Assembly (NCBI RefSeq): GCF_014651955.1
Contig: NZ_BMXW01000011.1
Location: 1 to 64,000, forward strand
Reading direction: 5' to 3'
Length of the DNA: 64,000 bases
From: Shewanella fodinae
GTDB lineage: Bacteria > Pseudomonadota > Gammaproteobacteria > Enterobacterales > Shewanellaceae
Position numbers and translations under genes: made by a program. A model generated the notes under the pieces. The model ran no database searches and had not been told where the DNA came from. It saw only the letters and a list, made by a program, of their open reading frames with translations. The stretch's first letter is position 1. Each line of letters opens with the position of its first letter. Shown piece after piece: positions 30,319-40,724 of the stretch.

Positions 30319-31130
30319 TGAGTCTGGTCGCGCAATTAAAAGATTATCAACAACCCCAACAGGTAAAACCGCTAGTACAGCGGATGGATATCAGGGATCT
30401 GAACTTTTACTATGGCAAGGACAAGCAGGTGTTGTTTGATGTCAGCATGCCGATTTATCAGAATCGCGTCACCGCGATGATTGGTCCGTCCGGCTGTGGC
30501 AAATCCACGCTGTTGCGTTGTCTTAATCGTATCTATGAGCTGTATCCACATCAGTATGCCGAAGGCAATGTCATGCTGGGTGAACTCTCAGTATTGGACA
30601 GGAAAGTAGACCTGAACGATCTACGTGCCAAAATCGGCATGGTATTCCAGAAACCCACGCCATTTCCCATGAGCATTTATGACAACATCGCCTTTGGGAT
30701 CAAGCTGTATGAGCGGCTGTCCAAGAAAGATATGGACCATCGCGTTAAAGAAGCGCTACAGCAAGCGCAGTTATGGAATGAAGTAAAAGACAAGCTACAC
30801 AGCGAAGCATCTGGCCTTTCTGGCGGTCAGCAACAGCGTTTGTGTATTGCTCGCACTATTGCCCTAAAACCCGATGTGATCCTGATGGATGAGCCCACCT
30901 CAGCCTTGGATCCCATTGCGACCCAAGGCATTGAAGAGCTTATCACCGAGCTGCGTAAGGAATACACTATCGTAATTGTGACTCACAATATGCAGCAGGC
31001 CGCCCGTATTTCTGACTTCACGGCATTTATGTATCTTGGCGAGCTGATCGAGTTTGGTGAAACCAAACAGGTGTTCCAGAATCCGGTGAATGACCGCACC
31101 CGCAAGTACGTTAGCGGTACTTTCGGTTAA
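30318..31130 (+). CDS. pstB: Phosphate ABC transporter ATP-binding protein PstB
   Basis: This 270-aa ATPase energises phosphate import. Walker A is GPSGCGKST, the ABC signature LSGGQQQR and Walker [13 protein letters not shown]. The ATG at 30318 is used (GGAGG at 5 nt), although a GTG lies one codon earlier. A phoU gene does not follow; a terminator ends the operon, so PhoU and PhoBR must be encoded elsewhere. Confidence 0.96.
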   Translation: MSLVAQLKDYQQPQQVKPLVQRMDIRDLNFYYGKDKQVLFDVSMPIYQNRVTAMIGPSGCGKSTLLRCLNRIYELYPHQYAEGNVMLGELSVLDRKVDLNDLRAKIGMVFQKPTPFPMSIYDNIAFGIKLYERLSKKDMDHRVKEALQQAQLWNEVKDKLHSEASGLSGGQQQRLCIARTIALKPDVILMDEPTSALDPIATQGIEELITELRKEYTIVIVTHNMQQAARISDFTAFMYLGELIEFGETKQVFQNPVNDRTRKYVSGTFG

Positions 31131-31147
31131 CGGTGAGTTAAGTGTGT

Positions 31148-31170
31148 AAAAAGGCCCTGCGGGCCTTTTT
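31148..31170 (+). terminator. Terminator of pstSCAB
   Basis: AAAAAGGCCC-TGC-GGGCCTTTTT, 17 nt after the pstB stop. Confidence 0.92.
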
Positions 31171-31238
31171 AGATTCGATTTAAAGCTGCCAAATAACGCG
31201 CCGACACCGAGGCTGGCGTCATACTCGAACCAAAGCCA

Positions 31239-31883
31239 TTATTGCAGCAGTTGGTCTGCCACAAACGGATTGCTCTGGCGCTCTTCCGCAAAAGTTGACA
31301 TCGGCCCATGGCCTGGAACAAAGCGGGTATCGTTCCCCAACGGCCACAGTTTATGGCTAATTGAATCGATCAACGCTTGATAACTAGAACCAGGGAAGTC
31401 AGTACGGCCGATAGAACCCCGGAACAAGACATCCCCCACAAAGGCTAATTTGTCTGCCTCAGACCAAAAAACCACGTGACCCGGTGTATGTCCGGGACAA
31501 TGAAACACCTTCAGCACGCTGTTACCAACGGTAACTTCATCACCATCTTGTAGATATTGGTTGGGCTCAAATGCCGCACTCGCCGGGAAGCCGAATTTTT
31601 GGCTCTGAATAGGCAGTTGCTCTAACCACATTTTGTCAGCCACATGTGGACCGATAATCGGCAACCGCTGCTGTTCAGCCAGCTTAGCGGCGCCACCAAC
31701 ATGATCGATATGTCCGTGCGTCAGTAAAATCTTTTCCAGCGTCAGTCCATGTTCACGCACAGCATCGAGGATCCGGTCAATGTTGCCACCGGGATCGATC
31801 ACTGCGGCTTTCAGCGTCTGTTCACACCAGACAAGGCTGCAGTTCTGTTGGAACGGCGTTACGGGAATTATTTGATATTTCAT
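31239..31883 (-). CDS. MBL-fold metallo-hydrolase (glyoxalase II-like, YcbL type)
   Basis: This 214-aa metallo-beta-lactamase-fold hydrolase has the zinc motif THGHIDH followed by VGG, a later HCPGHTPGH, and FVPGHGP near the end. The size and motif spacing match YcbL-type glyoxalase II proteins, which hydrolyse S-lactoylglutathione or similar thioesters. It is not an antibiotic beta-lactamase by pattern. There is no clear operon partner. Confidence 0.87.
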   Translation of the reverse strand: MKYQIIPVTPFQQNCSLVWCEQTLKAAVIDPGGNIDRILDAVREHGLTLEKILLTHGHIDHVGGAAKLAEQQRLPIIGPHVADKMWLEQLPIQSQKFGFPASAAFEPNQYLQDGDEVTVGNSVLKVFHCPGHTPGHVVFWSEADKLAFVGDVLFRGSIGRTDFPGSSYQALIDSISHKLWPLGNDTRFVPGHGPMSTFAEERQSNPFVADQLLQ

Positions 31884-32092
31884 ATAGTTGTTACTCTCAG
31901 GCTGGTTTTATCTGTCCATGATAAACATTGCCATCATCGATCAATTACCAGCAATAAAATTTGATCCGAGCCATAAAAGCTATGAGCGATTGCCAGTTTA
32001 GCTTTTCCCGTCAATGAAAGCGCGAGCAAATTACTTTTTGGGCATCCTAAGGGGCATTTTCATTGTACAATCGCTCAAAAATTTTGCTAAAG

Positions 32093-33388
32093 ATGACCAT
32101 GATGGACAATATTACACAACTCGAAGGAATGCGATGCCATAAGCATTATTTCAGCTTACCCTTAGACTATTCCGCGCCCCAGGGACAAACCATTCAAGTG
32201 TTCGCACGCGAACTGCAAGGGTTACAACCAGGCGCACAAAATCTACCATTGTTATTATATTTTCAAGGTGGGCCAGGTTTCGCCGCGCAGCGGCCATTAG
32301 CCAACGGTGGCTGGATAAAACGCGCCCTACAGCAATATCGAGTACTGCTGCTAGATCAACGCGGCACTGGTTTATCATCACCCGTCAGTTACCGGACGTT
32401 GGCTGGGTTAACTGCCGTCCAACAGGCACAATATTTGAGCTATTTCCGTGCTGACAATATCGTACGGGATGCCGAAGCTATTCGTCAGCAGCTCAGCCCG
32501 CAAGCGCCCTGGAGTGTACTCGGTCAGAGCTTTGGCGGTTTCTGCATCCTACGTTACCTCAGCGTCGCGCCCGAAGGACTGCAACAAGCCTTTATTACCG
32601 GCGGTATTCCTTCGCTGACGCGCAGTGCCGATGAGGTCTATCGCGCCACTTATCAACGGGTTTTAAGCAAAAACCGCGAGTTTCAACGCCGCTTCCCTGA
32701 TGCGCCAAAGTTACTCAACACACTGGCTGCGCACTTGAGACAACATCAGGAATACCTGCCCAATGGCGATCTGCTGACGGTAGAAATGCTGCAACTGCTG
32801 GGGATCCATCTTGGCATGATGCAAGGGCCTGAAGCCGTCTATTACTTGCTTGAACAAGCGCTGGTATCGGGAGTCAATGGCAGCACTCTCAACCCGCTAT
32901 TTGCCGAGCACTTCACCCAGATGTTGAGCTATCACACCAATCCGTTATATGTGCTGTTGCATGAAGCCATCTATTGCCAGCAAACATCATCGGCGTGGGC
33001 CGCCCATCGTCTACGTGCTGAATATCCAGAATTTTCGCCGGAAGCTGACGAGCTGCTACTTACCGGTGAAATGGTATATCCGTGGATGCTGCAACAGATA
33101 AGCAATTTGCGTCCTTTGCAAGAATGTGCCGAATTGCTGGCCAGCAAGCAGGATTGGCCGACACTCTATAATCTGCAACAGCTTGCGGCTAATAAAGTAC
33201 CGGTGGCTGCCGCTATCTACAGTGACGACATGTATGTGGAGCGGAAATTCAGCCTGGAAACTGCCGCGCAGGTTGCGAATCTCCGTTATTGGCTGACTTC
33301 CGAGTACGAGCACAATGGCATTCGTATCGACGGCGAACATATATTGGAGCGGTTAATAGCGCTGAATAACGGCTCACAGTTGCGCTGA
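32093..33388 (+). CDS. Alpha/beta-hydrolase, proline iminopeptidase-like
   Basis: This protein of about 431 aa has an alpha/beta-hydrolase core: the oxyanion motif FQGGPGF, LDQRGTGLSSP, and the nucleophile elbow GQSFGG (Ser near residue 140). A long cap domain follows and a likely catalytic His is in DGEHILERL close to the end. This matches prolyl aminopeptidases (family S33). The start is uncertain: ATGs at 32093, 32099 and 32102 lie close together with weak ribosome sites, while a TTG at 32063 has AAGGGG 8 nt upstream. Confidence 0.83.
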   Translation: MTMMDNITQLEGMRCHKHYFSLPLDYSAPQGQTIQVFARELQGLQPGAQNLPLLLYFQGGPGFAAQRPLANGGWIKRALQQYRVLLLDQRGTGLSSPVSYRTLAGLTAVQQAQYLSYFRADNIVRDAEAIRQQLSPQAPWSVLGQSFGGFCILRYLSVAPEGLQQAFITGGIPSLTRSADEVYRATYQRVLSKNREFQRRFPDAPKLLNTLAAHLRQHQEYLPNGDLLTVEMLQLLGIHLGMMQGPEAVYYLLEQALVSGVNGSTLNPLFAEHFTQMLSYHTNPLYVLLHEAIYCQQTSSAWAAHRLRAEYPEFSPEADELLLTGEMVYPWMLQQISNLRPLQECAELLASKQDWPTLYNLQQLAANKVPVAAAIYSDDMYVERKFSLETAAQVANLRYWLTSEYEHNGIRIDGEHILERLIALNNGSQLR

Positions 33389-33473
33389 TTTCAGTTCTGC
33401 TTAATTAGGCAACGGCATAATATGTCTCGGTTTCGTTGCCAATACGTGACCATTTGAATTGAATAGTCTTTTG

Positions 33474-33501
33474 AGGTCTGCCCAGGCGGCAGGCCTTTTT
33501 T
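33474..33501 (+). terminator. Terminator after the alpha/beta-hydrolase gene
   Basis: AGGTCTGCC and GGCAGGCCT form a 9-bp stem (one wobble), followed by T6. Confidence 0.85.
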
Positions 33502-33605
33502 ATGGCAATAGTAAGGTGCAAATTCCCATTATAATTTTATGGTTATTTCCACGATATCAGCCGTTCAGTAGCTATGCTTAGAAGATGTTCCGGGAGGTAT
33601 CTATC

Positions 33606-33803
33606 ATGCAAGATCTGCAACAACTGCCGGCCGAGATCCTGCTCGGTATCGTCAATGAAAAACTCCGTCTGCATTGTCAGGACAAACAGGCACTGTTATA
33701 CGAACTTGACTTATCGCCTCAGCTATTGGAGCAGAAATTAAATCAATTCGGTTATGAGTACGATATGGTGTCTAATCAGTACCGCAAAGTACGTGATGTC
33801 TAG
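33606..33803 (+). CDS. DUF4250 domain protein
   Basis: This 65-aa cytoplasmic protein starts at an ATG with GGGAGG 8 nt upstream; an in-frame ATG 21 nt earlier is less likely. The pattern (ILLGIVNEKLRL, then a helix with LEQKL and GYEYD) matches DUF4250. Function unknown. It is convergent with topB, the two coding sequences overlapping by four bases. Confidence 0.78.
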   Translation: MQDLQQLPAEILLGIVNEKLRLHCQDKQALLYELDLSPQLLEQKLNQFGYEYDMVSNQYRKVRDV

Positions 33804-35818
33804 ACGCTAGGCTTCGTCTCTCCCGGTTTAGGTCTCGCTTGGCGCCTAGCTCGCTGACCGGAATTAGCCTTTGCCTTGTTGTTCTTATCAGCCCTGTTGC
33901 TCATGTTCGATGTCGTTTTTCTGCCAGTTCGGCGGAAACTTCGCGGCTGGTTTTTTATCCCGGACAGTGCTGTTGGCAAGCTGTTCTGTGCTTGGTTAAC
34001 CAACTCGGTAAGCTGCTGCAATAGTGGCTGCATAAATGCCTGATATTTCATTTCACGACGACTGATGGCCTCCAGACTGCTTTCCCACTGTGCGGTCATA
34101 TCCGGTGTTGTGGCAACGTCCGGCAAGCTGTGGATCAGCCCGATGCCAGCCGCTGTAGCCAGAATACTCTTGCCTTGCCGCTGTAAAAATCCCCGTTTAA
34201 ACAGTAACTCAATGATACCGGCGCGAGTGGCTTCGGTGCCGAGACCATCGGTTTCCTTAAGTACTTTACGAATTTGTGGATCGCTGACAAAGCGACTAAT
34301 TCCGGTCATCGCGGCTAACAGTGTGGCATCGGTAAAATGCTTGGGTGGCTGGGTGACTTTTTCCAGCAATTCGCCATTCACACATTGCAGTTGTTGACCC
34401 GTCTTGAGTGGCGGCAAGCTTCCGGCTAATGCCTCCTCTTCATCATGACTCGTTTCCTGCCGGAACAACTGTTTCCAGCCCAGTTGTTGTTCCTGCTTGC
34501 TCTTGGCAATAAAAAGGCCACCAGCAATCTGCAACTGAACCTGTGTCTCTAGATACTGATAATGGGGATAAAACTGTGCCAGATACTGCCTGGCAACTTG
34601 CAGATAGACTTGCCGTTCGCGTTGAGACAAGCCTGCAAGATTAGCCACTTTGCGGGTAGGAATAATGGCGTGGTGGGCATCAACTTTACTGTCATCCCAC
34701 GCTTTAGATTTGCGTTTAGCATCGGGGGGTTCACACCCTTGTAGCAGTTCTGTCGCGCCTTTGCTGATGACCGCAATGATCTCTGCAGCGTCAGTAAATT
34801 GCGCCTGTGGCAGATGACGACTGTCGGAGCGCGGATACGTCAGCAATTTGTGGCGTTCATACAATGCTTGCGCCGTGTCTAGTACCTCCTGCGCGCTCAT
34901 GCCAAAGCGTTTATTGCAATCTATTTGCAACGCCGAAAGACTGTAAGGCAGCGGTGGTGCCTGTCGTTTGGGTTTGCTCTCTAGTGCAGCCACCGTTGCA
35001 GTTTGTCCGGTGATGCGTTGAATAACGTTCTCTGCAAGGCCTTTTGCCAATACGCGGCCGTCCTCGTCCATCCAAGGGCGACAGGCGTCACTTGGCTGCC
35101 AGCGCGCACGGAAGCTGGCACCATCGTCACATTGCAGCTGTGCCCACACCTCATAAAACGGCTTTGGTTGAAATGCGGTAATCTCTTCATCTCGACGCAC
35201 CACCAAGCCTAGCAACGGTGTCTGCACTCGACCTACCGACAAAACCCCCTGATAACCGACCTTGCGCCCCTGCAAGGTATAAGCCCGCGACAGATTCATA
35301 CCATACAGCCAGTCAGCACGACTGCGCGCCAGGGCTGAGGTGGATAGTGGCACAAACTCCCGATTACTGCGCATCTGCCCGAGAGCACGACTAACGGCCT
35401 GAGGGTTTAAATCACTGATAAGCAACCGTTGTGTCGCCGACTGCTTATTACTACTGGTACCCAGATAAGACAGCACTTCATCCACCAATAACTGCCCTTC
35501 TCTATCAGGATCGCCTGCATGGACAAGCTGGTCAGCCTGTTTGATCAGTTTTTTCAGTACGGCAAGCTGAGTACGACTGCCTTTTTTGGGTAATAACTGC
35601 CATTGCTGCGGCACAATGGGTAGATGCTCCGCCCGCCAAGACTTATATTGCGGATCGTAAGCATCTGGGGTCGCCTGCTCTAGCAGATGCCCAATACACC
35701 AGGACACACAATCACCATTAGCCGCCTCAATATAGCCTTCATGTTTGCGCAACGGCTTAGCTAACACATCAGCAATAGCGCGGCCAAGACTCGGCTTTTC
35801 AGCAATATATAAAATCAT
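33800..35818 (-). CDS. topB: DNA topoisomerase III
   Basis: This 672-aa type IA topoisomerase decatenates DNA. The N-terminal TOPRIM domain starts AEKPSLGRAIADVL and holds GDPDREGQ. The active-site tyrosine is in LLTYPRSDSRHLP. The C-terminus ends in a basic tail (Arg/Lys-rich, residues ~630-672) rather than zinc fingers, as in E. coli TopB. Length is normal. Confidence 0.95.
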   Translation of the reverse strand: MILYIAEKPSLGRAIADVLAKPLRKHEGYIEAANGDCVSWCIGHLLEQATPDAYDPQYKSWRAEHLPIVPQQWQLLPKKGSRTQLAVLKKLIKQADQLVHAGDPDREGQLLVDEVLSYLGTSSNKQSATQRLLISDLNPQAVSRALGQMRSNREFVPLSTSALARSRADWLYGMNLSRAYTLQGRKVGYQGVLSVGRVQTPLLGLVVRRDEEITAFQPKPFYEVWAQLQCDDGASFRARWQPSDACRPWMDEDGRVLAKGLAENVIQRITGQTATVAALESKPKRQAPPLPYSLSALQIDCNKRFGMSAQEVLDTAQALYERHKLLTYPRSDSRHLPQAQFTDAAEIIAVISKGATELLQGCEPPDAKRKSKAWDDSKVDAHHAIIPTRKVANLAGLSQRERQVYLQVARQYLAQFYPHYQYLETQVQLQIAGGLFIAKSKQEQQLGWKQLFRQETSHDEEEALAGSLPPLKTGQQLQCVNGELLEKVTQPPKHFTDATLLAAMTGISRFVSDPQIRKVLKETDGLGTEATRAGIIELLFKRGFLQRQGKSILATAAGIGLIHSLPDVATTPDMTAQWESSLEAISRREMKYQAFMQPLLQQLTELVNQAQNSLPTALSGIKNQPRSFRRTGRKTTSNMSNRADKNNKAKANSGQRARRQARPKPGETKPSV

Positions 35819-35908
35819 AGCCCTATAGTGCTGTATAAATTTACAGTAAATTTAACCCGCTTTACCATAAACTGCAAACCATCATACTCAACACGCCCAT
35901 CTACAAGT

Positions 35909-35936
35909 AAAAACGCCCACTGTTGCGGGCGTTTTG
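35909..35936 (-). terminator. Terminator of fadIJ
   Basis: AAAACGCCC-ACTGTTGC-GGGCGTTTT, about 18 nt beyond the fadJ stop. Confidence 0.88.
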
Positions 35937-35953
35937 GGGCAAAGTGACAAATG

Positions 35954-38083
35954 TTATCCAAAAAAGCGCTGGCCTGTCGTTGCCATCGTTTTCAACCGTT
36001 CACAGGGGGCAAAACGTTGGCCAAACTGCTGCTGGTAGCCTTCAAGGATCGCCACCAGCTTGGCCGCCCCTAGAGTGTCGATATAGTGGAATGGTCCGCC
36101 TAAAAATGGCGGGAAACCGATACCGAAAATAGCACCAATATCACCATCACGAGCGTTTCGGATAATACCCTCGTCCAAGCACCGCACTGCTTCATTTAAC
36201 ATCTGCACCACGCAACGTTGTGCCAACTGCGCATTCTCTGAAGCCACGCCGGGGGTGATGCCCAGCACCTTATAGACTGAACTATCCACCTGTTTTTTAT
36301 TGGATTTCTTTTTACCATAAAGATAAAAACCCTTGCCGTTCTTACGCCCTTTACGCTCATCTTGCAGCAGTTTTTCAAACGCCGCTGGGGCGCGGAAACG
36401 TTCGCCCAGCTCTTGTTCCAGAATTGGCGCAATCTTGGCACCGACATCAATGCCCACTTCATCTAACAATGTAATCGGACCTACCGGGAAACCAAACTTC
36501 ACCAGTGCCTGATCAAGATGCTCCACACTCTGGCCTTCCAACAACAGTTGTGCTGCTTCGTTCATGTAGAGCGCTAGAATACGATTGACATAAAATCCGG
36601 CACCATCTTTTACCACTATCGGGGTTTTTCCCTGCTTACGGGCAAAAGCAACAGTGGTGGCGATGGTTTCAGAAGATGTTTTCTCATGGGCAATGACTTC
36701 CACCAATGGCATCTTTTCCACGGGTGAGAAATAGTGCAAACCGATAACATTTTCTGGTCGGCTAGCCACGGCAGCAATCTGGCCGATTGGCAAAGACGAC
36801 GTATTGGACGCAAATACCGTATGTGCAGTACATTCGCGTTCAATATCCTGCACCATCTGATGTTTGAGTTTTAGATCTTCAAACACCGCTTCTACCACGA
36901 TATCCGCATCGTGTACGCCAATATATTCTGTGGTGGTACTCATCAGCGCCATCTGTTTATCCCGCTGCGCTGCACTTATATGGCGCCGCTTAACACCTTT
37001 ATCCAGCAGTTTATAGGCGTAGGACAAGGCATTAGACAGCCCTTTTTCGCTGATATCTTTTACCCGCACCGGCAACTTGGCCTTGCTGATGGTGACCGAG
37101 GCAATACCACCGCCCATCAGACCACCACCCAGCACAACCGCTTTTTTCAGCGGTCTTGACTCAGAGCCGTCAGCTCCGGTTTCTTTTTTCATTTCGGTAG
37201 TGGCAAAAAAGATCGAACGCAGCGCGGCGGATTCAGCCGTCATCACTAATTCACCAAAATAACGGGATTCTGTCGCCAAACCTGCAGCCATGCCTTCATC
37301 GGCACCAATGCGCACACAATCAATTATTTTTGGCGGCGCGGGATAATTTCCCTGAGTCTTACGTTCTACTTGCTTTAATGCCTGATCGAACAATATATTA
37401 CGGCCAAAGTGAGTGCGCTCCAGCGCCAGTTCCATCAAGGTTGCTTTGCGCTTAGGGCGTTTCTTGCCCTTTTGCGCCAGTTCTATCGCCGCTTGCAACA
37501 AAATGGTCTGGGGCACGACATCGTCGACCAAGCCCATTTTCAATGCCTGTTTCGGCCGGATTTGTTTACCGGTTAACATCATATCCAAGGCTTTGGCGAT
37601 GCCAATCAGCCTTGGCAAACGTTGAGTGCCGCCACTGCCAGGCAACAGTCCTAACTGTACTTCCGGTAACCCCAGCATAGTTTTGCCATCGTCAGTGCAA
37701 ACACGCTTATGGCATGCCAGTGCCAACTCAAGCCCGCCCCCAAGGCATGCGCCATGAATGGCCGCAACAACCGGGATCTCTAATTTTTCCAGTTCACCAA
37801 ACACTTGATGTCCGGCGGCGGATAGCTCACTGGCTTTATCACGGGTATCACAGGCATCCAACATGGCAATATCCGCACCCGCAACAAACGAGTCTTTTTT
37901 ACCGGAGATCACCACCAGCCCTTTGATGCGCTGATCGGCGCGGATCTGCGCCAGCAGTTCGGTCATTTCTGGGACAAATTCGGCCCGCAAAGTGTTCATA
38001 GTTTCGCCGGGAACATCCATTGTCATCACAGCGATGCCATCATCTCTGACATTGAGATCAAACGTTTTTTCTGTCATTTCCAT
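35954..38083 (-). CDS. fadJ: Fatty-acid oxidation complex alpha subunit FadJ
   Basis: This 709-aa bifunctional enzyme has an N-terminal enoyl-CoA hydratase domain ([16 protein letters not shown], residues ~105-120; catalytic Glu in [12 protein letters not shown]) and a C-terminal 3-hydroxyacyl-CoA dehydrogenase (NAD motif GGGLMGGGI and [14 protein letters not shown]). The MEMT N-terminus and the fadI partner immediately upstream identify FadJ rather than FadB. It acts with FadI in beta-oxidation, in E. coli mainly under anaerobic conditions. Confidence 0.95.
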   Translation of the reverse strand: MEMTEKTFDLNVRDDGIAVMTMDVPGETMNTLRAEFVPEMTELLAQIRADQRIKGLVVISGKKDSFVAGADIAMLDACDTRDKASELSAAGHQVFGELEKLEIPVVAAIHGACLGGGLELALACHKRVCTDDGKTMLGLPEVQLGLLPGSGGTQRLPRLIGIAKALDMMLTGKQIRPKQALKMGLVDDVVPQTILLQAAIELAQKGKKRPKRKATLMELALERTHFGRNILFDQALKQVERKTQGNYPAPPKIIDCVRIGADEGMAAGLATESRYFGELVMTAESAALRSIFFATTEMKKETGADGSESRPLKKAVVLGGGLMGGGIASVTISKAKLPVRVKDISEKGLSNALSYAYKLLDKGVKRRHISAAQRDKQMALMSTTTEYIGVHDADIVVEAVFEDLKLKHQMVQDIERECTAHTVFASNTSSLPIGQIAAVASRPENVIGLHYFSPVEKMPLVEVIAHEKTSSETIATTVAFARKQGKTPIVVKDGAGFYVNRILALYMNEAAQLLLEGQSVEHLDQALVKFGFPVGPITLLDEVGIDVGAKIAPILEQELGERFRAPAAFEKLLQDERKGRKNGKGFYLYGKKKSNKKQVDSSVYKVLGITPGVASENAQLAQRCVVQMLNEAVRCLDEGIIRNARDGDIGAIFGIGFPPFLGGPFHYIDTLGAAKLVAILEGYQQQFGQRFAPCERLKTMATTGQRFFG

Positions 38084-38089
38084 GGCCTT

Positions 38090-39400
38090 TTACTCCACTT
38101 CCAGGATCATGGCGGCACCAAGGCCCCCGGCGGCGCAGGCGGTGGTCAGCGCAGTTCCGCCACCACGACGTTTCAACTCGTTACACACCTGAGTGATCAA
38201 ACGAGTACCTGTCGCCGCAAAAGGATGTCCATAAGCCAGTGAACCACCCAGCACGTTAAATTTGCTCATATCGATATCGCCAATGGCGCGGCTCTGTCCC
38301 AGCTTCTCTGCGGCAAAGGTCTTTGAAGCAAACATCTGGATATTGGCCAGCGTCTGCGCCGCAAAAGCTTCATGCATCTCTATCAGATCCAAGTCTTCCA
38401 GTTGCATCCCTGCACGTTTCAGCGCCAGTGGTGTTGCATATGACGGCCCCATCAGCATATCTTGCCAGACTTCAATAGCGCTGAAGGCATAGCTCTTGAT
38501 ATAGCCAATAGGCTGATATCCCAAGGCTTTGGCTCGGCCTTCACTCATCAGCAATACCGCTGAAGCACCATCGGTCAGCGGTGTGCTGGTTGCCGCCGTG
38601 ACCGTGCCATGTTTGCGATCAAACACTGGCTTCAATTTGGCGTAGGACTCCAAGGTGGAATTGTCACGGATATTGTTATCACGTTCGATAAAGCTGTCGT
38701 ATGGCGGCACATGGGTCACCATCACTTCCTCTTTCAGCTTGCCTTCAGCCCAGGTCTTGCTGGCAAGTGTATGCGAGCGGTGCGCCAACGCGTCCTGATC
38801 GGCGCGGCTGATATGGTAGCTTTTGGCCATCTGCTCGGCGGTTTGTCCCATCGATAACCCAGTGGAATACTCAGCCACCGCCGGTGGAACCGGTAACAGA
38901 TCTTTCGGCCGCAGTCGGCTGAGCACTTGCCATTTTTGTTTCAGACTGCGCGCCTTGCCTAAATCCACCAGCGCAATCGCCAGTTTTCGAGAAACACCGA
39001 TAGGCAATAAAGAGGAGGAATCAGCGCCGCCAGCAATGCCGATGTCAATATTGCCAGTCATAATCGCTTCAGCCACATTTACTGTGCTTTGAAAACTGGT
39101 AGCACAAGCGCGGGTGACACTGTAAGCATCGGTGGTCACCTTCATGCCGGTTCCCAGCACAATCTCTCTGGCAATGTTAGGAGCAGCAGGCATCTGCACC
39201 ACCTGACCATACACCAGTTGTTCTACCAGTGCCGGGTCAAGCTCAGTGCGCTGCAGTAATTCAGCCACCACCATTTTGCCCAGATCTACGGCTGGCATGC
39301 CATGAAAGGCCGTCGCCTGACGAGCAAACGGTGTACGCAAACCTGCCACAATGGCAATGCGTTCGCCCTTGGCATTGGTTACCTGCTGTCTGTCACTCAT
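38090..39400 (-). CDS. fadI: 3-ketoacyl-CoA thiolase FadI
   Basis: This 436-aa thiolase is the beta subunit of the fatty-acid oxidation complex. The nucleophile Cys is in [11 protein letters not shown] (residue ~102), and the C-terminal motifs are [10 protein letters not shown] and [10 protein letters not shown]. The length (436 against about 390 for FadA) and its position 6 nt ahead of fadJ identify FadI. GAGGA lies 6 nt upstream of the ATG. The upstream gap holds FadR- and PsrA-like sites. Confidence 0.95.
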   Translation of the reverse strand: MSDRQQVTNAKGERIAIVAGLRTPFARQATAFHGMPAVDLGKMVVAELLQRTELDPALVEQLVYGQVVQMPAAPNIAREIVLGTGMKVTTDAYSVTRACATSFQSTVNVAEAIMTGNIDIGIAGGADSSSLLPIGVSRKLAIALVDLGKARSLKQKWQVLSRLRPKDLLPVPPAVAEYSTGLSMGQTAEQMAKSYHISRADQDALAHRSHTLASKTWAEGKLKEEVMVTHVPPYDSFIERDNNIRDNSTLESYAKLKPVFDRKHGTVTAATSTPLTDGASAVLLMSEGRAKALGYQPIGYIKSYAFSAIEVWQDMLMGPSYATPLALKRAGMQLEDLDLIEMHEAFAAQTLANIQMFASKTFAAEKLGQSRAIGDIDMSKFNVLGGSLAYGHPFAATGTRLITQVCNELKRRGGGTALTTACAAGGLGAAMILEVE

Positions 39401-39464
39401 CTGTTATCCTCGTTATATTTGGTCCATGACCACAGACTTAAATTTCCTAGTCAGACATACACCC

Positions 39465-39480
39465 AACAGGTCTGACCATC
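39465..39480. promoter_or_regulatory. FadR-like operator upstream of fadI
   Basis: AACAGGTCTGACCATC has the FadR core GGTC-N-GACC and the AACNGG edge of the E. coli consensus. It lies about 65 bp before the fadI start, where bound FadR would repress until acyl-CoA is present. Confidence 0.65.
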
Positions 39481-39516
39481 AAAATGTGATCCGATTCTAA
39501 CTTCTTCTCGATAGGT

Positions 39517-39534
39517 TTTAAACACTTGTTTGGA
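39517..39534. promoter_or_regulatory. PsrA-like operator upstream of fadI
   Basis: The segment contains AAAC-ACTT-GTTTG (39520-39532), fitting the PsrA pattern CAAAC-N4-GTTTG except for the first base. PsrA is a fatty-acid-responsive TetR repressor known to act on fad genes in Shewanella. The rest of the 367-base gap to moxR shows no gene. Confidence 0.5.
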
Positions 39535-39767
39535 TTTTCCAGCGGATAAATTATCGGCAACTGCGAACGCTGCGGGATAATTCCGGCCTAGCACGGGTCT
39601 ATGACTACAGTGCAGATGATGTACTTTCGTGCTAACAACCGAATCTGTCTTAAGAAAAATTAACTTTTAATTCATAGCATTTTGTACTTCAATCGCCCTG
39701 TAATATTCCGCACAATGACAGGAAAACCTTGCAGCCGAAGCTGCGCGAGCTGGATAAGAGAAGCCCT

Positions 39768-40724
39768 ATGCCGTTAAGTCGTTTTCACGCATTAAGAACA
39801 TACCTTGACCACGTCATCGTCGGTCAGCCGTCATTAACTGAAAACCTGCTGCTGGCACTGATCGCCGATGGCCATTTGTTGGTAGAAGGCCCACCAGGAC
39901 TGGCAAAAACCCGCGCCGTCAAAGCGCTGTGTGACGGTATTCAAGGGGATTTTCACCGGATCCAGTTTACCCCGGATCTCCTCCCGGCAGATTTAACCGG
40001 AACCGACATCTATCGGGCACAAACCGGCACCTTTGAATTTGAAGCCGGACCGATATTCCATAATCTTATTCTGGCCGATGAGATTAACCGCGCGCCCGCC
40101 AAAGTGCAGTCGGCACTGTTAGAAGCGATGGCTGAAGGTCAAGTGACCGTCGGTAAGCATTCTTACAAGTTACCACAACTGTTTTTGGTGATGGCCACGC
40201 AGAACCCGTTAGAAAATGAAGGCACCTATCCGTTGCCGGAAGCACAACTCGACCGCTTCTTGATGCACCTGAATCTGGATTACCCGAGTGCAGACACAGA
40301 GTTGGAAATTTTGCGGCTATCACGTAATGAAGCCAAAACCCGCAGCATGGAAAAGATGACGCCTATTTCCCAGGACGACATCTTCAATGCCAGAGTACAG
40401 GCGCTGGAGATTTATCTGGCCGAACCACTGGAGCGCTATATCGTTGATTTGGTGATGGCGACCCGGCAACCACAGCGCTACAGCGACGAGTTAGCCAAAT
40501 GGCTGGAATATGGTGTCAGCCCTCGCGCCACCCAGTCCATTGAACGCTGCGCCCGCGCCCGAGCTTGGTTATACCAGCGAGATTTTGTGGCACCGGAGGA
40601 TATCCAAGCCGTGCTGCCTAACGTATTGCGCCACCGCCTATTGCTAAGTTATCAGGCGCAAGCGGAAGGAGTAAGCCGAGATGAAGTGATCAACCATATT
40701 CTCAGCCAGGTGGCCGTGCCCTAA
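39768..40724 (+). CDS. MoxR-family AAA+ ATPase
   Basis: This 318-aa cytoplasmic chaperone-like ATPase has Walker A GPPGLAKT, Walker B LADEIN, sensor 1 ATQNPLE and the arginine finger in LPEAQLDRF. The ATG at 39768 gives a normal MoxR N-terminus; an upstream in-frame TTG (39729) has no support. MoxR proteins act with von Willebrand factor A proteins in metal insertion or complex assembly, which fits the five genes that follow in tight succession. Confidence 0.93.
   Translation: MPLSRFHALRTYLDHVIVGQPSLTENLLLALIADGHLLVEGPPGLAKTRAVKALCDGIQGDFHRIQFTPDLLPADLTGTDIYRAQTGTFEFEAGPIFHNLILADEINRAPAKVQSALLEAMAEGQVTVGKHSYKLPQLFLVMATQNPLENEGTYPLPEAQLDRFLMHLNLDYPSADTELEILRLSRNEAKTRSMEKMTPISQDDIFNARVQALEIYLAEPLERYIVDLVMATRQPQRYSDELAKWLEYGVSPRATQSIERCARARAWLYQRDFVAPEDIQAVLPNVLRHRLLLSYQAQAEGVSRDEVINHILSQVAVP

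Noticed and set aside
31239..31883. Second (metallo-) beta-lactamase
   Set aside because: The fold is shared, but motif spacing and size match glyoxalase II/YcbL hydrolases, and no signal peptide is present.
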